IMG/VR virus record: IMGVR_UViG_3300046722_000300
Span: 1 to 20,607 of that record
Reading direction: 5' to 3' (one strand)
Source of the DNA: a virus
DNA length: 20,607 nt
Made by a program: the position numbers and the translations under genes. Of this stretch, positions 13,696 to 19,262 are shown piece by piece (position 1 is the stretch's first letter; each line of letters starts with the position of its first letter). Under the pieces are notes generated by a model. That model was not told where the DNA came from. It searched no databases and saw only the letters and a list, made by a program, of their open reading frames with translations.

Positions 13696-13731
13696 GGTTT
13701 GGTCCCTCATATTGTGACCGCATTCGTTGCA

Positions 13732-14376
13732 TCATCGCTCCATGCACTCGCTCCTCTCCATACCGCCGCTAATGTAACGGTCGCAGGTTACGATCTGGCC
13801 GTCGATGACATACGTGTCAGTCCACACGCCGAATTCCTTACGCAACTGCTGTGTGGTCTTGCCGGCGATCCGGCGGTTCATCGCGGCCGTGGCCGGATCA
13901 ACGGGCGCCAGCATAGCGCGGAGCTCGGTCTGCCGCTGTGCCGCGGCTGCCGCCTGGAGCTCCGCCGCTGAAGCGACCGGCGCCGGTTTAGGATCCGGTG
14001 TAAAGGACCCGACAGTTAGCCCATCCAGCGCCCCGGCGCAGCCGCCGAGCAGGCTGAGCAACCCAACGATCAGCAGCAGGATGATCAGCCCGCGGAGGAG
14101 CCGATGGGCATACGATTCCAGTTGCGGCGGTGGCGGTGGCGACGGCTGCTGCGGCGGCTGCCCGCGTCGGTCTATAAATTCGATCTCGATCCGGACGCGG
14201 GGACTTCCTCCCCCTCGCTCGGGCGGGGTTGGGGGCGGCGAGGTTAGCGTCGCTCCCTTCCGCAGTTTCCGTTGTGCGCTGAAACCCTCCCAGAACGCCG
14301 CCGGTTCGTTGCGCAACATGTCACGCGGCGCGTCCTTACGGATCGGTTTGAGGAGGTAATCAAATTCGCCAGTCAT
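13732..14376 (-). CDS. Single-pass membrane protein with lipobox-like Cys
   Basis: A 214-aa protein starting at 14376 with GGAGAG upstream and ATGA overlap. The cytoplasmic-looking N-terminal part (1-90) contains a Pro/Gly run (PPPTPPERGGGSP, about 47-59) and a second proline tract. One hydrophobic segment follows (about 93-113, LLRGLIILLLIVGLLSLLGGC) and then a soluble C-terminal domain ending in IDGQIVTCDRYISGG and MERSECMER. The end of the membrane helix reads LLGGC, like a lipobox, but it lies 110 residues in, so lipidation is doubtful. An envelope-associated role is inferred only from the membrane segment. Confidence 0.7.
   Translation of the reverse strand: MTGEFDYLLKPIRKDAPRDMLRNEPAAFWEGFSAQRKLRKGATLTSPPPTPPERGGGSPRVRIEIEFIDRRGQPPQQPSPPPPPQLESYAHRLLRGLIILLLIVGLLSLLGGCAGALDGLTVGSFTPDPKPAPVASAAELQAAAAAQRQTELRAMLAPVDPATAAMNRRIAGKTTQQLRKEFGVWTDTYVIDGQIVTCDRYISGGMERSECMER
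14200..14238 (-). repeat. Repeat-like GC tract coding for PPPTPPERGGGSP
   Basis: The minus strand here is a C-rich tract followed by a G-rich tract (CCCCAACCCCGCCCGAG, then GAGGGGGAGG). This resembles the dispersed GC-rich palindromic repeats of many alphaproteobacterial chromosomes whose translations give TPP-x-ERGG strings. It is in frame in the membrane-protein gene. Relationship to a chromosomal repeat is by resemblance only. Confidence 0.35.
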
Positions 14377-14594
14377 CTTGAATCTCTCCTATATGTGGCC
14401 TGGAACGTGGCAAACTCTTCCCGGATGCTCTCCCACGCATCTGGATCGCAATGGGGTTCTAATTTAGCAAGCACGTAGGCAGCACCATAGGTGAACACCG
14501 ATTTGCCCATGGGGCTATCGATGAACAGACTGCCAGCGCCACATTTGCTGAGGATGTCCCGCCACGCTTCGTTGGCGCTGTTGCTTTCGCTCAT
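14373..14594 (-). CDS. Hypothetical protein, 73 aa
   Basis: The start at 14594 (MSESNSANEAW) overlaps the previous stop (ATGA), though the frame stays open to 14711. It contains ILSKCGAGSLFIDSPMGKSVFTYGAAYVLAKLEPH and an acidic helical end. The GAGSLF...GKS resembles a P-loop only superficially and is too short and broken to call an ATPase. Function unknown. Confidence 0.65.
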   Translation of the reverse strand: MSESNSANEAWRDILSKCGAGSLFIDSPMGKSVFTYGAAYVLAKLEPHCDPDAWESIREEFATFQATYRRDSR

Positions 14595-15199
14595 TGCAGC
14601 GTCTCCGGTTTGAGCTGCATGCTCTGCAGATCGATGCCGTGCTTCTTGCAGAACGCTTCGATCAGGACTTGCGCCGCCGCGCGGATATCGGGCGTCGTCT
14701 CCACCGGGCACAACAGGTCGGTCATGGCGCCGCCGAACTCTGCGTCAACTGCCTCCCGCTCAATCACCTCGGTCAGCGTGCCGTCGACAGTGCGCATCAT
14801 GTCGAGCGTGCTGACCAGCGAGTGCCGCTCGTTGTTCTCGCGATAGGTCAGCGACACGATCAACACCTCGGTGCGGTCCTCCGCCTCGGCCGGTCGCACC
14901 GCGTCGATGCGCGCCTGATGCTCGGCCTCGGTCTCGCGGGGATGCCGCATCACCGCGCGGCTCCAGGCCTCCGAGATGAAGCTAATGGCGGTGGCATTGG
15001 CGGCGAGTGCCATCAGCCCGACCATCTGTTGGGCACGGCGCTTCTCGGTGTCATCGGCCCAGCCGGCGCCGACGATCCTGACCTCGTCTGGGCAGTGCAG
15101 GATAAACATCGGCATCAGGCTGCCTTGTTTGAGCAACGCGGTGCGGGCGAAGTCGACGTCGCGCTTGAGCTGGTCTTGCCAGTCGATGGGCTTGGTCAT
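14591..15199 (-). CDS. Hypothetical protein, 202 aa
   Basis: The ATG at 15199 has GGGAGGACG just upstream and overlaps the previous stop (ATGA). It is the second largest protein of the cassette. The layout is alpha/beta: a helical start, strands MPMFILHC and EVRIVGAGW, a long Ala-rich helix region (GLMALAANATAISFISEAWSR), then TEVLIVSLTYRENNERHS and a C-terminal helical part. This pattern, with a strand such as EVLIVSLTY after an acidic loop, suggests one globular domain. I recognise no catalytic residues. Confidence 0.65.
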   Translation of the reverse strand: MTKPIDWQDQLKRDVDFARTALLKQGSLMPMFILHCPDEVRIVGAGWADDTEKRRAQQMVGLMALAANATAISFISEAWSRAVMRHPRETEAEHQARIDAVRPAEAEDRTEVLIVSLTYRENNERHSLVSTLDMMRTVDGTLTEVIEREAVDAEFGGAMTDLLCPVETTPDIRAAAQVLIEAFCKKHGIDLQSMQLKPETLQ

Positions 15200-15669
15200 G
15201 GCGCGTCCTCCCGTGTGGTGTAGGCCTTGCAGTTGTCGCACCAACCGTTGCGAATATCGTTCAAATTCCAGCTAGTCTTGTTGCAGCGCGGGCAGGTGAT
15301 GTTGATCGGGATATGATCACTGCCCGCGTCTGGATCAGTGGGCGCGTCGCGCATCACCCAGCTCGCCGGTGGGATCAGCGACGCCCGCAGCAACACTACG
15401 CTGACCGTGGTGATGGTCTGGTCGATCTCCAGCACTTTTTTGACCATGTCGAGATGCGGCATGGCGTCGATCGGCGCGGAACCGAGCAGCGCACGCGCCG
15501 CTGCGATAAAGCAGTGTGGGTAGTAGTCATTGCGTAGTCGCCGCGCCGAACAGATCAGCTCGGCATAGGCGCGGCAGACTTCGACGATGTTATGATCGAT
15601 CATAGCTGAATCCCTTTGGAGCTGATCCAGCATCTTGCCGACTGGACCTTTTGGTGTGAGGTCGGTCAT
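15196..15669 (-). CDS. Helical protein with C-terminal zinc ribbon, 157 aa
   Basis: The start at 15669 has AAGGAAAA upstream and overlaps the previous stop (ATGA). Residues 1-120 are mainly helical (LDQLQRDSAMIDHNIVEVC, PHLDMVKKVLEID). The C-terminus is a four-cysteine ribbon (ITCPRCNKTSWNLNDIR then WCDNCKAY) with the same C-x2-C-x14-C-x2-C spacing as the protein at 8538-8744. It may bind nucleic acid or a protein partner. Function unknown. Confidence 0.65.
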   Translation of the reverse strand: MTDLTPKGPVGKMLDQLQRDSAMIDHNIVEVCRAYAELICSARRLRNDYYPHCFIAAARALLGSAPIDAMPHLDMVKKVLEIDQTITTVSVVLLRASLIPPASWVMRDAPTDPDAGSDHIPINITCPRCNKTSWNLNDIRNGWCDNCKAYTTREDAP

Positions 15670-15950
15670 GGGGTTTTCCTTTGCTTGGCGCGGGACTTGC
15701 GTTTGGCTTCCGCGTTCTTGTTGGTCGAATAGACGTGCGGTGCCCGCCAATGCTGCGGTGGTGGTGGTTCCGGATATTTGCCGCGCACCTCGACGCAATC
15801 CTCGAGCCAGTCGGCGACCGGCTGCGGCACCGGTCGTTCACCCAGTGACCAGTGCCGCGTCGCGCCAGGACTGCAGCCTAACACCCGCGCCAGATCGCGC
15901 CGCGACAGCCGCATGATGTGCAGGCATTCCTGAAACCGTTTCGGTGTCAT
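15666..15950 (-). CDS. Small HTH (Cro/XRE-like) protein
   Basis: A 94-aa protein with an N-terminal HTH: MTPKRFQECLHIMRLSRRD then LARVLGCSPGATRHWSLGE. This follows the XRE pattern in which the second helix starts with LA and the recognition helix follows GCSP. A basic tail (AEAKRKSRAKQRK) could add DNA contacts. Being sixth from the end of the promoter-linked cassette, it could be its autoregulator; that is inference. The start at 15950 overlaps the previous stop as TGATG. Confidence 0.7.
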   Translation of the reverse strand: MTPKRFQECLHIMRLSRRDLARVLGCSPGATRHWSLGERPVPQPVADWLEDCVEVRGKYPEPPPPQHWRAPHVYSTNKNAEAKRKSRAKQRKTP

Positions 15951-16042
15951 CAGTCGTCGTCGTTGGTCAACAGCGCGACCAGCACGGTGGCCAGCAGCGC
16001 GGCCAGCAGTGGCGCGACCAGGGTGAACGACCAATAGAGCAT
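15950..16042 (-). CDS. 30-aa single-pass membrane peptide
   Basis: A minus-strand frame from the ATG at 16042 to TGA at 15952-15950, with TGATG overlap at both ends and a GGAGGTGG Shine-Dalgarno. The 30 aa are almost entirely one hydrophobic helix (about residues 4-26, WSFTLVAPLLAALLATVLVA) with an acidic NDDD C-terminus. It is probably a real inner-membrane micropeptide. It is too small for a typical holin; the role is unknown. Confidence 0.65.
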   Translation of the reverse strand: MLYWSFTLVAPLLAALLATVLVALLTNDDD

Positions 16043-16254
16043 CACCACCTCCATTCCGGCGGCAGATCGTTATTGAGCTCTTCGCAGATCCTATCGCAGT
16101 GCAGTGCGTCGCCGATGTCGCCGAGTATGCGGGCGCGCATGGCACGCTCGCGGCAGGCACAATAGCGCGCCAGTCGCTTCAGGTTGCGCGCCAGCGGCCC
16201 GAGGTCCTCGGCCACCATGGCGTCGGGGTTCAGGTAGGCCAGGGGGTGGGTCAT
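16042..16254 (-). CDS. Hypothetical protein, 70 aa
   Basis: The ATG at 16254 overlaps the previous stop (ATGA); an internal ATG would drop 12 residues. It is Arg/Cys-rich in the middle (NLKRLARYCACRERAMRARILG) and has an acidic C-terminus ending in PPEWRW. A C-x-C pair and several His/Cys could bind metal, but no standard pattern is present. Function unknown. Confidence 0.6.
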   Translation of the reverse strand: MTHPLAYLNPDAMVAEDLGPLARNLKRLARYCACRERAMRARILGDIGDALHCDRICEELNNDLPPEWRW

Positions 16255-16472
16255 GGGTTGTTATCCATGGCCACCCGGGTGCGCCGGGCCAGCCCGGCCC
16301 CGGTGGCGAGGCGCAGGGCGCGCGCCAGAGCCTCGGGCCACTCGATGGTCTTGGAGGCCACCCAGCGGCCGTCCAGGCGCCACTCGCCGCCGTGCTGCGC
16401 CAGCCAGTGCAGTTGGTCGTCGATCTTGATCGAGAAGCCGAAGCTCGACTCCGCGGTGATCTCGAGGTTCAT
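16251..16472 (-). CDS. Hypothetical protein, 73 aa
   Basis: The ATG at 16472 overlaps the previous stop (ATGA). The N-terminal half looks like a beta sheet (LEITAESSFGFSIKIDDQLHW), followed by GEWRLDGRWVASKTIEW and a basic helix. It ends in VAMDNNP. It could be a small beta-barrel or a binding protein; no family recognised. Confidence 0.6.
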   Translation of the reverse strand: MNLEITAESSFGFSIKIDDQLHWLAQHGGEWRLDGRWVASKTIEWPEALARALRLATGAGLARRTRVAMDNNP

Positions 16473-16696
16473 GGCTCGAGCTCCTCCCGCCCGGCCAGCT
16501 TGACCGCCGCGGCGCTGACCGCCTCCTGCTCGGTGGCGTCGGGCAGCCCAACGAGGCGGGCGTAGCCGAGCGCGACCGAGAAGCCGACCAGGAAGGCGCA
16601 GGACTGGCCCGCGCCGGGGCTGTGCTCGTTGAACTTGGTCAGGGCCATGCGCGCGAAGCGCAATGCTTCCGGGGTGAAGTCTTTGCGCTTGGTCAT
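16469..16696 (-). CDS. Hypothetical protein, 75 aa
   Basis: The start at 16696 (MTKRKDFTPEALRFA) overlaps the previous stop (TGATG), although the frame is open to 16813. It is helical, with a small-residue hydrophobic middle (SCAFLVGFSVALGYARLVGL). That middle is broken by Tyr and Arg, so a membrane helix is possible but not secure. Function unknown. Confidence 0.6.
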   Translation of the reverse strand: MTKRKDFTPEALRFARMALTKFNEHSPGAGQSCAFLVGFSVALGYARLVGLPDATEQEAVSAAAVKLAGREELEP

Positions 16697-16866
16697 CACG
16701 CGATCCCTTCGTTCAGATCTTTGGCCGCCAGCTTGGCCAGATACTCGGCGACATCCCACTCGCCGTTCTTGACCACGAAGCTGCTGACCTTCGTGTCGGT
16801 GGACAGGCGCCAAACCTCAAACGCGGGGACCGGGGTGAGCCGGCAGCGCACGTAAAAATCGCTCAT
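16696..16866 (-). CDS. Hypothetical protein, 56 aa
   Basis: The ATG at 16866 overlaps the previous stop (ATGA); the rest of the open frame up to 16974 is a shadow. A start such as MSDFYVRCRLTPVPAFEVW suggests strands, and FVVKNGEWDVAEYLAKLAAKDL a strand then a helix. Small single-domain protein; no family recognised. Confidence 0.6.
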   Translation of the reverse strand: MSDFYVRCRLTPVPAFEVWRLSTDTKVSSFVVKNGEWDVAEYLAKLAAKDLNEGIA

Positions 16867-17096
16867 GCCACGCACTCCGCGTCGCCGGACGCCAGCTCGA
16901 TCATCTCGTTGGTGATCGCGTCCGCCAGCACGCTGTGGTGCTTCGCCTTGGCGTCGTAGCCAACTTCCGCCCACAGCCGGGCGGCGAGGTGGTGCTGGGT
17001 GGCGGCGGTTGACAGCCGCTCGTCGATGTAGGCGCTGCTCGCCGCGGCGGAGACCGCCAAAGCGAGATTCAACAGATCAGTGCGAGAGAAGGTCAT
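16863..17096 (-). CDS. First gene of minus-strand cassette, 77 aa
   Basis: The start at 17096 (MTFSRTDLLNLALAV) has GGAG upstream. A frame back to 17156 is open only because it reads through the conserved regulatory block. The protein is helical throughout and rich in Ala, with HHLAARLWAEVGYDAKAKHHSVLADAITNEM in the middle. I recognise no domain. Being first after the promoter it should be the most strongly expressed of the fourteen. Confidence 0.65.
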   Translation of the reverse strand: MTFSRTDLLNLALAVSAAASSAYIDERLSTAATQHHLAARLWAEVGYDAKAKHHSVLADAITNEMIELASGDAECVA

Positions 17097-17106
17097 CGAG
17101 GGACTC

Positions 17107-17154
17107 CAAAATGTGTGCACCCTCCTTGTGACCGTTTTTGCCCCAGATGTCAAC
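17107..17154 (-). promoter_or_regulatory. Promoter/operator block for minus-strand cassette
   Basis: Read on the minus strand it contains TTGACA (17153-17148), then TCTGGGGCAAAAACGGT, then TGCACACATTTTG (17119-17107), just before the cassette's first gene. These blocks match 6913-6961 in the same order and spacing to within one base; the intervening bases differ, so selection on function is likely. No convincing -10 is visible. This divergent gap also serves the plus-strand packaging genes, for which I see no clear promoter. Confidence 0.75.
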
Positions 17155-17170
17155 AAAAGGGGTCATCCCG

Positions 17171-17659
17171 ATGTCGAACCAATACGCCGCGTTGATGCGG
17201 GAGGGCGGCAAGCTGCCGCCGGAGGCCAAGGGCCCGGACGGACGGCTCGAGCCGTTCGTGCCGAGCGATAAGGAGCGCGAGCAGGTGCGGATCCTGGCCA
17301 GCAACGGGGTCGCCCACCAGACCATCAGCAAGGTGCTCGACATCGCCAACCACACCCTGACGAAGCACTTCCACCAGGAGCTGGAAGACGGCCGCGACAT
17401 GGTCACCGCCAAGATGGGCTTCGCCCTGGTGACCGAGGGCTTCGCCGGCAACGTGGCGGCGATCAAATACTGGCTGCTGACCCGCGGCGGGCCGGAGTGG
17501 AAGCTGACCGCGGCCGACATGCGCGGGCTCGATCCGTTCGCCGAAGCGCGCGAAACCGTTCATTTCTTCATGCCATCGAACGGCCGCGACAAGCCGGAGG
17601 CGATCGAACCCGAGCCCGGGCCGCCGACCATCGACGGCAAGGCGGAGGAGGCGGCGTGA
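17171..17659 (+). CDS. terS: Small terminase subunit (probable)
   Basis: A 162-aa protein starting at ATG 17171 with AAGGGG about 9 nt upstream; an earlier TTG at 17138 would overlap the regulatory block. It has an HTH-like segment reading ILASNGVAHQTISKVLDIA then NHTLTKHFHQEL, the layout of phage small terminases that recognise packaging sites, and a central helical region (KMGFALVTEGFAGNVAAIKYW) that fits the oligomerisation domain. The C-terminus is acidic and Pro-rich. Its position just before the large terminase supports the call. The family is inferred from pattern, not alignment. Confidence 0.7.
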   Translation: MSNQYAALMREGGKLPPEAKGPDGRLEPFVPSDKEREQVRILASNGVAHQTISKVLDIANHTLTKHFHQELEDGRDMVTAKMGFALVTEGFAGNVAAIKYWLLTRGGPEWKLTAADMRGLDPFAEARETVHFFMPSNGRDKPEAIEPEPGPPTIDGKAEEAA

Positions 17660-17877
17660 TCCTGCATGAGTCGACGTTTGAATATTTGAAACCGACCGAC
17701 GAACAGCTGATGCAGATGGCGGATCTGCGTCACGTGTTCCGCGAGTTCGCGCTCTATGTCGAGGGTCACCTCCAGCCCGGCGCCGATCGTGACCACGTGC
17801 TGCGCACGCTGCGCACTGCGGCGATGTGGGCGAACGTTGCCATCACCCGCGAAGCGGACGGCACGCCCCGCACATGA
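17656..17877 (+). CDS. Acb2-like anti-CBASS sponge protein (candidate)
   Basis: A 73-aa protein from GTG 17656 (GTGA overlap with terS; stop ATGA with terL). It reads FEYLKPTDEQ near the start, a helical middle with ADLRHVFREFALYVE, and then R-x4-RTLRTAAMWANVAI (about 45-63) before a short tail. This matches the Acb2/Tad1 hairpin-type family of phage proteins, where an initial aromatic-x-P-x-DEQ segment is followed by two helices, the second carrying A-x-MWA-x-x-AI. Acb2 forms hexamers that sequester cyclic di- and trinucleotides, blocking CBASS signalling. The resemblance comes from memory of the family; binding is not shown here. Confidence 0.7.
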   Translation: MILHESTFEYLKPTDEQLMQMADLRHVFREFALYVEGHLQPGADRDHVLRTLRTAAMWANVAITREADGTPRT

Positions 17878-19262
17878 GTGCCAGCGCCGCATTTGACGCC
17901 GCGGTTAAGATCATGCCGCAGGAGGGCCCGCAGCAGACCTTCCTGGGCTGCGACGCGGACATCGCGATCTTTGGTGGCTCCGCCGGCTCCGGCAAAAGCT
18001 GGTCGTTGCTGCTCGAGGCGATGCGCTACCCGTCCAAGGTGCAGGGTTTCGATACCGTGATGTTTCGCCGCACCACGGTGGATCTGCGCCGGCCGGGCGG
18101 CCTCTGGTCAGAGACCATGAAGCTGTTTCCGCACGCCAACGGTATTCCGGTCAACCATCGTCTCGAATGGGTGTGGCCCGGCCGCGGCAGCGTCAAACTG
18201 TCGCATCTCGAATACGACCAGACCGTGCTCGACTGGCATGGCTCGCAGATTGGTTGCATCTGTTTCGATGAGCTGACCACGTTCACGCAATACCAGTTTA
18301 TGTATCTGATGTCGCGCAACCGCTCGACCACAGGTATACGTCCGTATATACGCGCGTCCTGCAACGCCGACGCCGGCTCATGGGTCGCCAAGCTGATCCA
18401 GTGGTGGTGGGATCCGGACAGCGGCTATCCGATCATGGAGCGCAGTGGTGTCGTGCGCTACTTTGTGCGCGGCGCCGACGACGCGCTGAAATGGTATGAC
18501 AGCAAGCGCGCGGCAATACGCGACAATCCGGACCACACCGCCGACACCATTAAAAGCCTGACCTTCATCGCGGCACGGCTGGCCGACAACCCGGCGCTCG
18601 AGCGTAACGATCCCAATTACCGCGGCAACCTGATGATGCTGCCACAGGTCGAGCGCGAGCGGCTGCTCAACGGCAACTGGCGGATCCAGCCGTCGGCCGG
18701 GCTGTATTTCAATCGCAGCTGGGTCAAGGTGATCGACATCAAGCCGGCGCTGATCCAGAGCGCGCGCGGCTGGGATCTGGCGGCGACGCCGGAGACGCCC
18801 GGTGGTGATACCGATCCGGACTGGACGGTCGGCGTCAAAATGGGTCGCACCCTGCAGGGTATGTATGTCGTGCTGCACGTGGCGTTCGCCCGCGGCACCC
18901 CGGCCGAGGTGGAGCGCATGGTGCTCAACACCTCCACCCAGGACGGCTACGGCTGCAAGGTCAACATCCCGCAGGATCCCGGGCAGGCCGGCAAGCATCA
19001 GGTCGCCGGCTTCGTGCGCATGCTGGCCGGCTTCCCGATCGAATACTCGCCGGAGACCGGCGACAAAATCACACGGTTCTCCCCGTTCTCGGCACAGGCC
19101 GAGGCCGGCAACGTGTTGGTGCTGCGCGGCGATTGGAATGAGAGGTGGTTCCAGATGCTCGAGGGCTTCCCGCAGCTGCCGCACGACGATGACGTCGACG
19201 CCACCGCGCGCGCCTTCCAGTCGATCGCGCAGACCAACCTCAACGTCTGGGCCAATCTGTGA
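17874..19262 (+). CDS. terL: Large terminase subunit
   Basis: A 462-aa packaging motor. It has the Walker A motif GGSAGSGKS (34-42), Walker B CICFDE (128-133), and a C-terminal RNase-H-like nuclease with RGWDLA (D301), QDPGQAGK (365-373) and HDDDVDA (437-443) as likely metal-binding acids. The ATG at 17874 overlaps the Acb2-like gene's stop (ATGA), so the 17826 start is not needed. It pumps DNA through the portal and cuts the concatemer. The family is typical of tailed phages with a DUF1073-type portal. Confidence 0.93.
   Translation: MSASAAFDAAVKIMPQEGPQQTFLGCDADIAIFGGSAGSGKSWSLLLEAMRYPSKVQGFDTVMFRRTTVDLRRPGGLWSETMKLFPHANGIPVNHRLEWVWPGRGSVKLSHLEYDQTVLDWHGSQIGCICFDELTTFTQYQFMYLMSRNRSTTGIRPYIRASCNADAGSWVAKLIQWWWDPDSGYPIMERSGVVRYFVRGADDALKWYDSKRAAIRDNPDHTADTIKSLTFIAARLADNPALERNDPNYRGNLMMLPQVERERLLNGNWRIQPSAGLYFNRSWVKVIDIKPALIQSARGWDLAATPETPGGDTDPDWTVGVKMGRTLQGMYVVLHVAFARGTPAEVERMVLNTSTQDGYGCKVNIPQDPGQAGKHQVAGFVRMLAGFPIEYSPETGDKITRFSPFSAQAEAGNVLVLRGDWNERWFQMLEGFPQLPHDDDVDATARAFQSIAQTNLNVWANL

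Noticed and set aside
14373-14594. P-loop ATPase suggested by GAGSLF...GKS
   Set aside because: The spacing does not fit a Walker A motif and the protein is only 73 aa with no Walker B.
14594-15223. 209-aa plus-strand open frame through the cassette
   Set aside because: The opposite strand carries two genes with overlapping starts and stops and good Shine-Dalgarno sites; this frame has none.
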